NCBI GenBank assembly: GCA_037178975.1
Contig: JASJZH010000002.1
Span: forward strand, 3,100,001-3,164,000
Direction of reading: 5' to 3'
DNA from: Oscheius tipulae
Lineage: Eukaryota; Nematoda; Chromadorea; Rhabditida; Rhabditidae
DNA length: 64,000 bases
Position 1 is the stretch's first letter, and the number at the start of each line of letters is the position of its first letter. The notes under the pieces are model-generated. The model was given only the letters and a program-made list of their open reading frames with translations, was not told where the DNA came from and did not search any database. Positions 22,801 through 37,864 of this stretch are shown in pieces. A program made the position numbers and the translations under genes.

Positions 22801-24908
22801 CGAAAGAGAGAGGGAGAGAGTCCATGAAGATCAATAATAGCCCCCACAGCTGGCTGGCATTAACACATGGCGGGATGAGGGGGGAGTCTGATCAGAAGGG
22901 AGGATGACCAGTTTTTGGATTGGGTGACCAAAAGAGCTAATGGCAGTAGGGGTGAAGGTCGACTGGTCGGGAGACAGAGAGAAAGAGAGACAAGGTCAAG
23001 CTTGCAAATAGTGAAAAGGAAAACGAATTTGGGCCAATCCTGTGGGTGATGGACGAAAGTGATAATTTGGAGAAAGCGGGGAGAAAGTTATTTTCGCTCA
23101 CTTGATGACCAGAGAGAGAGAGAGAGACAGACTGACGGCTATTTTACGACGCAGGCCACTTCGACGAGGGGTTGTTATTCAAGGAATTGGGTCCTGTACA
23201 CGGTATACACGTTCTCCTTCAGGGATCCAATGACAATCACAGTGTTCTTTATCTAAATAAACGTTGCCGTCTGTTTCTCACCCGTAACACCTCGTTTGTC
23301 CTTAGTAGTCGATGGAAATCTCTATACAATCGAGTTCCAACAGCCGTCATCAAGTTCATCACCATTTTTGGCCGTTCTAAATCAGGTCTAGAGGCCGAAC
23401 GAAGCTCCGTACCCGGATAGAACCTCCAAACACTCTCGATAAACTCAAAAGTTTGCTCCTGGACAAAAGAACACCCTTCTCTGTGGATCAGCCCGCTGAA
23501 GTCTTGCTCGTACCAGGAATAAGAGTAGAAATCTCTGTAAGTTTCCGTGGTTTTTGTGGGATGGACCCTACTCGAAGGTGTGATCTAGAAATTGACTGAC
23601 AGGCTGACTACAGTTTAGAGAACGGAGAGTTCCATCCCGGGAGTCGTCTGTTAGCATGGTCTGGAAAGAGACATTTGAATGGTTGACAGGAAAGTAAGAA
23701 GCACAAGGAGAGTCAAAGAGAATTTGTTCCTTTCGGAGCTAATTTGAGTTAGTCAGTTCGGTTACTGGATCCAATTGCGAACCCGACACCATTGGTGCGT
23801 TTGCTTGTTCCTTTCGCAGAAATAGTCGAATGATTCTGGGAACATTGCTCTTGAAGTAGCAATATTTGTTCCTGCTGTGGCTCATTACCGTCACAGCCGG
23901 ATCAAGTATTTTTCTAACAAATAGTCAAGACTATGTCTCCTTCCTTGTCCTACAGTCAGAAAAGCAACGTTGTAATTTTTTGTATGACACGCCAATGACA
24001 CCAGCAGACGCATCAGATGCTCTTACCACGTATCCTCTCCCCGAAGCATCACCAAACAGTTCACCAAGAGCTGAGCAGAGATCTTTCCTTTGTCCTTTGT
24101 CTGAAGGTGGTCTGTTGAGAAAAACAGAATATTTACCTCTGACTACTAAATTGTCGAATAATTTTCTCACCCATAATAATTCAGGCTCTTCTTCTGTTTG
24201 TTCTTCAGACGAAGTCATCGAGACTAACAGGTTCCTAGGTAGATTTTACTTTTGAAGAGGTTCTTGACCTACTCTTTCTCATTTTCAAGACTCTCAAGAA
24301 AAAAGACCAGAATATCTGGGTGGGATTTAGTGACCAGACTATAATGACTGTGTCTGAATGTGTCTAGATATACCTCACGAAATCTCTGACAATCAAGAAC
24401 TGAGCGTGTAGGATTCGGTAGACAATCTTCTCCTGATTTTCTACTGATCTGCACTGAACTTCGACTAGTTCACAGGCAAAGACATGCGTCTCTACCGGCT
24501 CCCAGATTTTCAGGATTCCAGGTGGAGTGTAGTCGCGTCGGTCAACACATCTGAACTACGTGGCTGATGGAGAAAAGCACAGAAGTTGCCTCCCATAGCA
24601 GTCCAGACCGGGTTTCCCTACAGTGACCACTCCGTTAAAAAGGGAAGAAACAACCTGGGGACAGCCGACATCCCGAGACTCAAGAGTCAACTGGTTCCTC
24701 CAGGGAAAGAGTCTCGGTCGATACCTTTGGGGTTTCTTGTGAGTCTCTGAGATGATTATTCTTTGGGAAAATCCCCATCTAACCAGAGTTACTGAAGATG
24801 TAGAGAAGTACCAAAAAACAGACGTGGTACAGTAGAATATCAAGCTTTTTGAGGGCGAGAAGGACCTGGGTGAACATAGGCCTGAGTAAAGACAAACAGT
24901 GACCGGAG
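19891..24908. other. 5 kb gene-poor, repeat-bearing region
   Basis: No gene with domain or coherent splice support was found. The region contains the MITE-like end at 21702-21772, related repeat blocks across 21704-22370, an A15 run near 22380-22394 and a GA-rich simple repeat near 23104-23131. Open frames at 23866-24255 (plus) and 23931-24218 (minus) overlap antiparallel, and neither can be preferred. The minus one starts with an acidic MTSSEEQTEEEPELLW and could be a first exon. Confidence 0.45.
21702..22370. repeat. Composite interspersed repeat block
   Basis: The left end (CTCTCTACTATTAAAACGCA, then GGTGTCCATCCGTCTGTC) matches the termini of elements at 31925-31984 and 49600-49805. Inside, a motif like CCTACCTTTAYAATTRGCAA followed by GACGTCTGTCTG occurs at about 21907, in reverse near 22190, and near 22239, and once more at about 48555. 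A GTTATCCAGGATAAAAGTTG motif also recurs near 21975, 22152 and 22320. No coding capacity is seen, so this is probably a non-autonomous element or a nested cluster. Confidence 0.6.
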
Positions 24909-25247
24909 TCACGGTTCGGAATAATTTTGCAAGTTAATGGCGGTCACTTGTGATTTCTCTGATGTTCTTTCAACGGAACTCGAGGTTGTTTCGGTATTTG
25001 AAAAGCTTACTGAAATTCCAGTTACTCGCAAAAGGCGGCAAATACAGTTGGCCTCGAGGATCTCGAAGAAGACTACGGCTTGTTGAATTTCCTGATTTCT
25101 GCCGATCTTCTTGCGGTAGAAACCCGGAATACGACGATAGATAGATATCGTGTCCTCTTCAGAGACGAGATCGACGTGGAATCCAATAGACTTGGAGAAG
25201 CCGGTCCAAAGGCGTCGTTCTAGTCGAGGAAGACGCGGTGCTGCCAT
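24909..25247 (-). CDS. Possible small unknown gene downstream of TBC1D20
   Basis: A single open exon of 112 codons starts with an ATG directly after a consensus acceptor (ctcccag), as many genes here do. It begins MAAPRLPRLERRLWTGF, which could be a basic mitochondrial-type leader, and continues HVDLVSEEDTISIYRRIPGF. The C-terminal half is Ser/Thr-rich. No family is recognised and no clear polyadenylation signal was found. It lies 240 bases downstream of TBC1D20 on the same strand, which would fit a second cistron. It may be incomplete or spurious. Confidence 0.4.
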   Translation of the reverse strand: MAAPRLPRLERRLWTGFSKSIGFHVDLVSEEDTISIYRRIPGFYRKKIGRNQEIQQAVVFFEILEANCICRLLRVTGISVSFSNTETTSSSVERTSEKSQVTAINLQNYSEP

Positions 25248-25487
25248 CTGGGAGTGAATAGCAATCTTTGGATTCGAGTTCCTTTCATACCCAAAAGCAA
25301 TTAAGTCATATTTTTGTATCAAAACAACTGTTGTGCAACAAACATCTAAACTGTTCGATATCGCCTGTCAAGTGATGCCACAAGATGAAGCGAAACTAAG
25401 GTTCAGAGGGTGTGAGTTTTTGTATACCCCTCCCTTCTTACTACATGCTCTTTTTACGTTTTATGCACTATACAAGAAATAAAAAAC

Positions 25488-27532
25488 TTAAATGACATCG
25501 CTTAATACTATTGAAGACTTGGCAAGAAGGAAGAATCCCGCGGCTCCGGCTGCCACGAGAAGATGAAGGGCGTAACGCGGCAATTTCGACTGTGCCGCTG
25601 TCTTTGAGGGGGTGTGTGCCTAAGAACGATGAGCATGTGAGAACAAAACTTGAGAGCTCACGATTTTCGAGTAATCTTCTAGAAACCTTCCTTTGAGGAG
25701 ACTTGGCGGCATCAATTTGGCTAGGTACTGGGCATCGGAGCACAGCGCATCGAGAGGAAGTTCATTCGGCATCGTGGAGAGAAGTTGGTGAAGAAACGGC
25801 ATTTCTCTGAGAGCTTGTTAGGTCAGTTGGCATAAAGTCAATGACAGGATATGGTGCGACTCGGTCAGGATAAAAGAGGGCAATTCAGCGAGTCTACTCG
25901 GATCAACTATTGGTGGGTGTACAGGAGAGTAAGCATTGGACTCGAACAGTAACTTGCTGGAGCAGAGAGCCTTGGTGCCAATATCGAAACGGGTTGGATA
26001 TTGATGTGAGTTAGCTATATGAATGGTCCATTTGGTTAGAAATTGTCGACGAACCGACACGAGCTAGTAATAGGACTCAGCTCAGAGTTCACCATGTACC
26101 AACTTGATTCGAAGCCGAATTCAACACTTTGAGTCTCTTTCGAAGTAGTCAGCATGTGATAACACAAGTGCAAGGCAACTCTTTACCCACAAAGTCTAAA
26201 ATCTATTTACAAACTTATTCTCGCATGGGTGAAAGCACAGTACCCAATGTCGGAACAATGTTTGTCTCATGAAGTTGAAACAAAAAAAAGCTTACCGTTC
26301 TGTCGTTAGTATAGCTGGTCTTCTATAGAGGACGACGGCGGTTGATAAATATACGGGAAGCAGTGGCTGCGATGCCAGCAAGACATCAAACACTCGGACA
26401 ATCTACAAAATTAGCTAAGAATTGGTGAAAGTAAACTATACCTGTTGATAGTGCTGCAAGGAATGACTGAACCAGGTCAGCGGCCAACTCAGGGCGAACA
26501 GAGATCCCAGCTGGGTTCCTCGCATGATCATTTCTAGCTGAGGATCCACTCTCGACAGTATTACATACCTGAAACAAACAGACTTTCACAGGAACATCAA
26601 AAGTGTTACATGAGATCAAGCTCCTTGAGCACGCTCTCCTCAAGAGACTTCAGCAGGTAGTTATTGAAAACGCCACAATGGGCTAATTGACAGCATATCC
26701 GGAGCGCCTTCTCGACTCCGCAAACCAAGACCATTGTTAAACAGATATCGTGAAAACCTGAAACAAGAAACTTACACGAGAGAGAACAAACTGGCCTTGG
26801 TAATAATGGAACCGGGAATTTGTCTGTAATACTCGTACAATAAGAGGGATCAATTCGTCTTGAAGTAATACTCGATGATCTTCTGATATATTTGGTGGAA
26901 ATCGGGCCAAAGTTCTATGTACATCGAGCTCGACCTGAAAACAAACGCAAGAATCTGGTTGCATACGAAACACATACCTGTTTCCACTCCGGATGCTCCT
27001 TGAGAAGATCAAGATGCACATTTTCGGCGTCTTCAGCGTAGCCGGGAAGATCGGACAGCTCGGAGGCAGCCGACTCGAAGTCGGAATCACAGGAAACAGC
27101 GTCATAGTCTTGGTCCTCGTCTAACGGCACCAGATTTGCGGCCAGAACGGGCCATATCCGAGATCGAAACTCGTCATCTACCAGTCCGCCTGCGGAACAT
27201 GCAAACGTCCGTAATTCATCTGAATTTTTTTGGTAGAAATGGGAGAGGACGCAGTTTACCTATGTACAAAGAGAGATCTTCTTGGAAGTGGTCTGCTAGG
27301 AATGAGGATATAGCTTCTCGTTTAACTTTCAGCGCCTTAAATTTGGCTATTTTAATAGGGCTGTCCGAAAACTCGTGATCCGACTGAAAAATGACGATGT
27401 TGAGTGCAAAAGAAGCGGACTTACTCCGCAAGGCGTGACTCTGTCTAGTTCCTCGCATGATGTGGCGGCCCATTTGCCGCTGGTCGGCTTCTCGAAGTGC
27501 TGTGGCGTTACCGGCAGACTCACAGATGGCAT
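25488..27532 (-). CDS. TBC1D20: Rab1 GTPase-activating protein TBC1D20
   Basis: Nine exons (27425-27532, 27260-27383, 26978-27189, 26796-26934, 26610-26757, 26442-26568, 26296-26402, 25662-25806, 25488-25619) give 413 residues, against 403 in human. The TBC domain is clear. It has GGLVDDEFRSRIWPVLAA, the arginine-finger helix VELDVHRTLARFPP, the glutamine-finger HYYQGFHDIC, LSRVDPQLEMIMRGTQLG, FALSWPLTWFSH, and IVRVFDVLLASQPLLPVYL. A C-terminal hydrophobic anchor (ALHLLVAAGAAGFFLLA) places it at the ER, as in the human protein, which stimulates GTP hydrolysis by Rab1. Between HYYQ and GFHD the donor is AAG|GCCAGT, an apparent GC-AG intron. Using a GT 18 bases later would insert six residues in frame. 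Confidence 0.94.
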
Positions 27533-28160
27533 TCGGAGCCAGAACGGACTGAAAACAGTGAATAGACGTGAGAGAACAAAAGTAACGAGGGCGAAATGAA
27601 TAAATAGAACGACATTCGATGTCTCAAAATTTTTATTTTCATGTTCTACTTTTCCAAAACACATTCGAAATGTCTGAAAAACAATAAACAAGGGGAAACG
27701 AGCAAAATTGATCAATTTGTGTTGGTCTAAAGGATGGCTAAAGGACCGGAGTCGTCGGTCCCGTCACGATCAACATGCAGTCGGCGGGGTTCAACCCGCC
27801 CGTTTCCCTGAAAAACCAAACTTCCTTTCTAAAAATCGCCCTTGTTTACGTTTTTCATTGCAATTTTGTTGTTGTTTAAGGCCAAAAACAATTGCCATTC
27901 TTTTCTGCACCGACTCCACAAAAAAATTTGCTAGTTTCGCCGAAAAAAAGTGTTGAAAAGCTGAGGTCTTACAACCTGCTCAATTTTAACTATATTTGTA
28001 TTTTATAGTGCTCTTTTTTGAAAAATTGTTGCTGTCGAATGCCTCGAGAGTATTTCTACTGGAGCTACCAAGCTCATTTCCATACTTTACAAGTTTGGTC
28101 ATCCCTCCATCTCGAAATTTGTCCTATCTCGCCAAATACCATGTCAAACAAGCATTTCAG
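27533..28160. other. Divergent promoter region of TBC1D20 and ATP synthase f
   Basis: About 630 bases separate two divergent start codons. No exon is supported, although a 5' untranslated or leader-acceptor region of either gene may lie here. Confidence 0.4.
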
Positions 28161-29076
28161 ATGGCCTGGCTCCGTCCTCCCCCAGCCGGAACCAAGCTCA
28201 CTCCATGGGTGCCGGACCTCATCTTCGTCCCAATCTCCCGTGCCGTCGAACGTGTTGGAGTCTTCTTTTACAACAGGCGAGCCACTTTGCTATTTCCGAG
28301 CTTCCTTTCACGTCATCACTGAATTTGCCTAGCTTCTGTGCTGGTGGAAATGATGGCTGCTTTGCTCTAAATCACGTAAATTTCTTCGTTTCAGGGTCCT
28401 CAACAAGACTGAGATTGGTCTTTTCGACAAGCGCTGGAACAAGAAAGTTCATGGTCCCTACTGCCACTGGCGTTATTATGGAAAACGTAGGTTACCTTTT
28501 TTCTATCATTTTGATTCATATACTGCTAATATTCTGTGGAGTGCCCTGTATTTCTGTAAAATGCGGAACTGGAGTTCTAGTTTTCCTTTTTCGAGAGGAA
28601 AATGAGCTTTTGGATCGCCGTTCCCCGCATTTCGAAAATCCCACCGTTTTTGGCGCATATTATCGCGTCACCAGATTCTGACACACTTTCATAGATTGCG
28701 CCAGTTTGATATGTGTCTCTATTCGCTCTACAACCAGCAGCAGCCATGCTGTCCTACCCTCATCCAGCCTTATTTCAGTTGATACTAAACTGATGGACGT
28801 AAAGCTGGGCGAGCTGCCAGCCTGGATCGCTCGACGCGAGAAGACACCGGGAGCCTTCTACAACGAGTTCATGCGCAACATCTGGAGAGTTCACAACAAG
28901 TACTATTCTGGTCCCGTCTACGCCAACACTGTCAGTTTCTTCTCCTCTCACCGGGAATAAGCATTGCGTTCCAGGTGAAAACGATCTTCCGTTTCGTCTT
29001 TGCTTACTCCTTCCTGAACTGGCTGGTCAAGTCTCATCGCTACCTGGATTTCCAGAAGACCATGTACCACTGGTGA
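28161..29076 (+). CDS. ATP5MF: Mitochondrial ATP synthase subunit f
   Basis: Four exons (28161-28276, 28395-28486, 28779-28930, 28975-29076) give 153 residues. Typical parts of the invertebrate subunit are visible: HGPYCHWRYYGK, then DVKLGELPAWIARREKTPG, and a single C-terminal membrane helix TIFRFVFAYSFLNWL ending HRYLDFQKTMYHW. The protein sits in the Fo part of complex V in the inner membrane. The first intron begins AACAG|GCGAGC, a GC-AG intron, which is required to reach RVLNKTEIGLFDKRW in frame. The start codon directly follows a ttcag acceptor. Confidence 0.88.
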
Positions 29077-29617
29077 ACACTCCGAGGCGAAGGGGGAGCT
29101 AGCGACCTTTTTAGTGTGTTCATTGTTTCAATTGTGACAGATAAATAGTGTAATTTACTGGGATAAAGCTCTTCTATAGTTGGTCTTCCCTCCGCATGTA
29201 CTTCCTTGGTTTTTCTTTGATCCGTGATTAAGGGCAATACTTCGACAGATTTACAAGGACTAGAAAGCATACCGCAATTTTAATACGGTTTGGTCAAAAC
29301 GTACACGTTCTGTTACGCATTCGCTATAACGTTTTCCCGTTTTGAATGAGTACGCGGAGCAGTACATCGCTCAATCAAGTCCTTTGTAACGCTCCATTTA
29401 TAAGCTCCAAAATCGTGACTCCCTCGTCAAAACGCTCAACCTTCTTACTCTTCTGTTAGAGAGTTCCCAAGTCTTTAGCCCTGACTAAGCTTGTTGTTTT
29501 CAAGAATTTTCGAACTTTTTAAAGAACTGAGAGTTGTTCCAATTCCTAAAACCGATATCCCTTAGGCGCAAGGAAAATGACACGCTATTTTCTTCCTCAT
29601 GCTCTTCTTTTCAGAAA
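29077..29617. other. Spacer between two plus-strand genes
   Basis: 541 bases between ATP synthase f and thymidylate kinase. No exon or repeat is recognised. Confidence 0.4.
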
Positions 29618-32122
<2,505 letters not shown>

Positions 32123-32649
32123 TTTTAACTTTGCCCATATTCTAATTCCTGTATCTACCCCCTTCACTTTAAGTGACCTTAAACAGATTGTCTTGCGCCC
32201 ATTGTCTTGCCTAATTACCGCCACCAGGTGCCCCTCTCCCCTTCTAATCCGCTCCGTTGACTAACAGCTACACGATTGATGCGATTCCGTCCAGATGTCA
32301 CTTACCTTCTCCTCTTTTTCCATACGCTTCTTTTGTAATTATATACAGGTGGTGGCCGGGTTTCACTAACAGGTTGTGTTGGTCTTTCCATACATTTCTC
32401 ACAGAATAAATGACGGGAAAAGCAGCATATCTTTCAAACGACATTATACACAGAAATAGTAGGGAAGAAATGAATCACAGGAAAGAGTAGTCGTAAAGAA
32501 GTCATCTCAATATTTGGGTAGGAAAGCTATAGGTAGATTGGGGGGAGAGGATACAGCGGAAAATAGTTGAGGCACCGGTATTTCTGCAAACTGAGGCTGG
32601 GGGTCATTCAATAGGATTGGGAGAGAGATGGGGGTTTCGGAAGGAAAGT

Positions 32650-35600
32650 CTAAGTCGAAGCTATGGATAACATTGTGGCTAGAGGAAGATCCGGAGCGGC
32701 GTCGTGCTTCTTCAGGTGACGGTCGAGGTTGGTCTGCTGGCCGAAGCAGCGGTCGCAGCGGGGACAACGAAACGGACGTTCCTTGTTGTGAATGTTGCGG
32801 ACGTGTCTTTGCAGATTCGAGCTGATTGAGAAGGATCTCTCGCAGTACTGGCACTGAAAAGAGGCGATTGAAAGAGTCGCTTCATAGTATGTCCCGAATT
32901 GACACACAAATTTCGAGGTCAAACCAGCGTTTTCGAGCTTTACGATGTTCTGCAAACTGGTAGAGCAAGTCAAGTTCTACAACTTTGTAGGACATCGCAA
33001 GACATGAAAATGTAGTCTTAAACCCGAAAAGTATTAGAGATGTTAAGTGAACACTTCACTGCCTTTCAGGAAGTTTCCAAAGCTTCTATAAGCGGCCTTG
33101 CAATGCATTTAGAGAGAGTACACATTGTTTGAATGGTTTGCTACTTATCTGTTCAGTACAGAGTTTTTTGTTGCAGGACCATCTAGAGGTTTTTGAATCA
33201 GCCAGACACTCAGCTTCTTTCAGTTTTCGTGGTCTTGATGTCACTTTTGAGATTCACGATGTACTAGAAAGTTATAGAATTCGGTATGATCGTTAAGTTT
33301 TCAGAACATCGCGAACTCCAAAAACACCGCTCTGAGACCCAAAGGTGTGAGTCAAGATGAGGGGATACTGTAACTATAGCATCCTCTTCGAGCGTTGCTC
33401 TCAAAAAAACGAGGAGTAAGAGAGACATCCCCTCGACTCATTGTTCCCCCATTGACCAGGTAGGTGTCCTCATGCCATCTAGTGTATCAATATTGGCCAG
33501 CTTCAATAGCCGCTGCTCAATAATAGACACCCTCAAGAGCCCGCGGTTCGTCTCTAATTGGCCTACAGTAATCCACGCGAAGAGGAGTCTGGAGGGAGCG
33601 CTAATCGCCTCGAGGACCTGCCCAGTTTACCCAGTCGGCGTCCTTTTTCTTCTCTCCTTACCTTGTATGGCTGTTCTCCCGTATGAGTCCTGAGATGTCT
33701 GGTCAGATTGGCGGACCGCGGGAAGACCTTCTGACAGAACTTGCAAGTGTATCTGTCCTTGCTCGACTTCATCTGCTGTTGAGGGACCGAGAATGGCTGG
33801 GGGCCTCCATATTGGAAGGGACGTTGGAGAAGAGACAGGAAGGCCGAAGGGGAGAAAGCATTCATCGCCGCGAGACCCGGCATCAGTGGACTGTCCTTCT
33901 TCGTGTCCTCGTCGTCGTTCAGAGAGTCCGGAGTGGCACTGTCTTCCTAAAGATGGGATTGAGAGAAACAGGACGTAAGACACATACCAGGTCCCGCTTG
34001 GCAGATAGATCCAAAGGAGAGGTCTCAGGATCCGAGGTGGTCGGGGTCTTCCTTCCATGTGGAGAGTGCTCACTGCCGGGATTACTGTAAAGGATTAGAT
34101 TGGTAAAATAGTCACAGTTAGACAGTCTTAGAGCAACGAAAAACCGTCGCTTGACTCATACTTTTCATGTACAAGACAATATCCCCGAGTTTTCTGATGT
34201 TCTGAAAACTTTGCAGAACATCGGAAAATTTTAAATGATGTCCTGTGCCCGAAAAAGAGGATGACTCTGTCTCTCACCTGGATCTCGGAGAGCTCTCCCC
34301 ATCCGATGTGCTCGCTGCCAATAGTTTGCTGTAGTGTTCCATCCCGGGGAACATGGCAAAAGGAACTGGCATCTGAACAATGAGTAAGAATATCTGAACA
34401 TGACTCGGCTACCTGAGTGGCAAGTTGCATAAGGTTCGGCCATAGGTGCGGCATCATCGGTAGCATGGGGAAGGCTGCTGGACCCATGGGTCCGAGCATG
34501 GGCTTGTAGACGGAGCCCATGTCGCACATGGCTCGATGCTTCACAAGGGATGCGTGACTAGGAAGAGACTGCTGACAACTAGGACACTGCCAACCGTCCT
34601 GAAATTTGAATCTGGAATGACAGACGGAGGCGGGCAGAAGAATACAGAACAAATCCGATAATGGGAGGTGCTGAGGACGGTCAGCAGAGGACAAGCCATA
34701 GAGCAATCAAGCCCAGCCTCGTCCCATAAAACTCGATCACTCCCTCCCCAATTCGTAGTTACCCCCATAGGTACATCTGATGAACGAGAGCAGGTGATTG
34801 TGGGAAAGGACGCGCTGTGAAGCTACGTCAAGCGAATGGGAAAGAGGAAGAGAGAGGATCAAGCTCCGAAATTGGTGGTCGCGAGGAACGGTTGCAATGA
34901 TGGGCTGGCGCATCCCCTTTTTCCCGACGAGGACAGGTGGCCATCAGCTGCAGTGGTTTTCAGGTGATTAGGCTCAGAAAACAGGGAAATGGATCCGTCT
35001 ACGTATGGAGGTGGGTCTAAGGACTGTTAGGGAGGGCTCTGGAACTGTAGGTCAATCACTTATACTTTTCTTGAATAGATCCTCTCCATGGTCAAGCCGA
35101 CTAGATACCCTCATAGCACACAATCAGCTGTAAGGAAGATACTTCTTGTCGGAAGATTGTTTCTCTTGGGTTGAGTTACTGTATGTTCAGAACTAACAGG
35201 CAACAGTCACCAACTTTCTGATCGTGTAGAAGATTCTTGATCAAGCTACGGAACATAGGGTTAACTAGTGATAGTGTGCATTTCGCTGGTCAACTGGCTG
35301 ACTAGAAGAAGTTCAGTACTTTTACTATGAGAGTTTGGCTTAACTCTTAAAATCCCCCTCTAGCACTTCCCAATGTCTTGTCCTCAGCCTCGAAAGGCAG
35401 CCAAGGAATCTGAGCAGCTGTTGGTCGCTAGGGAAACCCAGACACAATTGGGCGCCCGGGCTTTCGCAGGTGCAAATCACCCTCCAGTCCCCTAATTGGG
35501 TAATCGCAGCTACACACCTACCAGATGGACTCGTCGATGTCGGCAGAGGTTGCTGAACTGCGTGTAGGCCTTGCTGCAGACGTGGCAACGGAACGGCTTT

Positions 35601-37864
35601 GACGAGCAGTGGATGTGCGAATGCTGTTTCAAGCCACTGAAACGTATCGTTGCTGAGAGTACCAAGATGCTTAATTATGCTCACAGCTCAGGTAGAGAGA
35701 GAGACTCGTGGAGAGATCGTCTTTCAGGGAGCCCGATGGCTCATGTCTATTCCCCCGTATCGTTTCAACGGATAAGATCCGCAGGCGCACACTCTCCTTA
35801 GCAAATAGAAGAGACTAATGCACCTTGGCGCCAAACACACACCTCTGGAGTCATCTCTCTACTGTATCTGCCTGAACACCACCTACCTTGCGCTGCTGAA
35901 GCTCTTCGAACAGACAGTGCACTTGTGGGCTGCGTTGTCAGCCTGTCCGGGCTCAAGTTCTCCCGACTCTCTGCCGTCAGCTGAGCCGCTGTCAGAGACT
36001 TCTTCTTCGGCACTGAAAAGATGGATGAGTTGGGATGCGAGGCAGAGGCATGTCTGTCATGGATACGAGATGACCCTTATTCAGTCTACTGTGAAACTGC
36101 TTTGGTTTTAGGCAGAGAGGGATTGAATGAAAGGTGTGAAGAAGCGCGATGTGCGAAAACAACTCTCCCTTTCCCCAGATCATATTTGGGCCATCTCTCG
36201 TTGTCGTCGCGGTTTACTTTGTAACTGTCTCTGTCTTTGTCTCTCTCACCCCTCATCCTTCTCCTCCTTCCCATCCACATCGATGTCATTCTCCTCGTCG
36301 TCTTCATCTTCCGTGTTCGAGTCAGTCAGCCGTGTCAACAATAGCCTTTCTCCCTTCTGAACAGCTCTGGCTGTCTGTAGAAATGTCTGAAAGGGATGCG
36401 AGTGTGATTGAATAGACGGAATAGAGATACTTTATTGTCCACCTGACGAAGAGAGATATTGGCCGCGTCATTGTCATCTGCCTCTTTGATCAGATTCAAG
36501 ATCAAAATGGCGTTCGGGTCCGGAGTCTGTGTCTGGAAGAGATTGATTGTGCAAGCGAACTGTTCAGTCCCAGAGAGTCAGTCTCGAAAGGAAATCAGTG
36601 AACCAGTTAAAGAATGAACATGACAATGCACTCTCCTAAAGATTCTTTGACCTCCCCACTCACAATCAGTGCACTGGAAAGAATTCAATCATTTGAATGG
36701 TAATACCATAGAATCCCATAGACAATCCTTTAGCAGGTCCCTTCTCGTAAGCTTGCCCTCCTTAACCTCTCAATTCACACGCCCTTTCCAAAGTTTCCTC
36801 TCTATAGATCACGAGATTAATTCCTCGAAAGGGAGAGCCTCTTCAGGTGCTCGTCTCGGCTCCGATTGATGAGACTACGGTAGGCCGCCGCCCTACAAAT
36901 CATCCCTCTCCTCTCCGCCTATCGCCGCTGTCTCTCGTGATCCTATTACTCTGATAATCAGTCCGGGAGACTCTTATGAGAAAATTGAATTTATGACTGA
37001 GGAAGAGGAGCGTGCGAAGAGGCTGAGTCGTGAGGTTACGGTACCTCTGGGGGATGCTTGGGAGGAGAGGGGACCGGCCGGGCGTCTTTTATTGACAGAA
37101 AGAGGCGAGAAGGGAGAATCTACTTGAAGAAAAACGGGAAATGATAGACAGAGAGAAAGGCCAAGAGAGTGGTAGAGAGGGAAATCAATGAGCGGGGCTC
37201 CTTTGACTACAATTCAGATTCCCACCTGGCTTGGCTCAGCCCCACTTCTCTCGCTCCCTCCAAAGCTACGCAACTTGTTTTCCGTCTATTCTCAAAATGA
37301 CCACTGTCGTCACACACAATCAGATTGCTCTCTCACGATATTTTCAGTCACAGAGAAGTTTGATTATGGACTGAGAAGAGAGCGCTCTCCCACACGCGTC
37401 TCATCATTGCCAGTAGGAACATCGTTAAGGGTCATTCGATGATACGGGGTCAGTTTGGATTGGGAGCTAGGAGGAAAGTGAGAAGTGCGGCTCTCTATCT
37501 GTGGGATAAGAGAGGGTCTAGACTCATCCAAATAAGCTACGCATGGACACAAACTGGAGGTGGTTCCTTGGATTCAGGGAATCATCAAGCTCTTGACTCT
37601 TCTGACCGTTGGAGTAACTACAATTCCAAACTTGAGAAATTAGAGACAAGGCGAGGCTCAAAAGGACAACGAAATCTCTAGTCTGTTCCCAACGAACCCC
37701 CAGGGTCAGTTGCCTATTCTTATCTCATAGACTTAAAACCTTACCTTGTCCACGATGCCTATAAGCTTTCCAGCTGGGATTTCTGCTGTGGCTCTGAGCG
37801 AGTTGGAGAACTGCGTGTCGGGCTTGACTTCTACACTCCGTAAAAAATCGCCATCGATGCTCAT
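32650..37864 (-). CDS. EVI1/PRDM16-type zinc-finger transcription factor (egl-43-like)
   Basis: Ten exons (37745-37864, 36443-36532, 36250-36356, 35887-36012, 35522-35636, 34413-34598, 34278-34372, 33988-34084, 33662-33946, 32650-32853) join in frame to 474 residues. The N-terminal cluster has three C2H2-like fingers ([12 protein letters not shown].., [19 protein letters not shown].., [13 protein letters not shown]..). The C-terminal cluster has three almost identical to human [44 protein letters not shown] and [19 protein letters not shown]. Between them, SPLDLSAKR holds a PLDLS-type CtBP-binding motif. An acidic DEDDEEND tract lies upstream. No complete PR domain is seen; the first exon is only 40 residues. 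The family controls cell fate, and EGL-43 is the nematode member. The start codon is 4 bases after an acceptor. Confidence 0.9.
32942..32999. repeat. Palindromic element copy 3
   Basis: It has arms CGATGTTCTGCAAACT and ACTTTGTAGGACATCG around a GTAGAGCAAGTC centre. It lies in the last intron of the egl-43-like gene. Confidence 0.6.
33257..33313. repeat. Palindromic element copy 4 (diverged)
   Basis: CGATGTACTAGAAAGTTATA pairs loosely with TAAGTTTTCAGAACATCG. It is in the same intron as copy 3. Confidence 0.45.
34194..34224. repeat. Palindromic element copy 5 (short)
   Basis: The compact inverted repeat CGATGTTCTG-like / CAGAACATCGG is close to perfect (TGATGTTCTG...CAGAACATCG). It lies in an intron of the egl-43-like gene. 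Confidence 0.5.

Noticed and set aside
23104-23131. GA-rich tract as a specific regulatory element
   Set aside because: It is simple-sequence repeat of a kind common throughout this window.
23866-24255. Antiparallel open frames (plus 129 and minus 95 codons)
   Set aside because: Neither strand shows a domain or linked exons, so neither was annotated as a gene.
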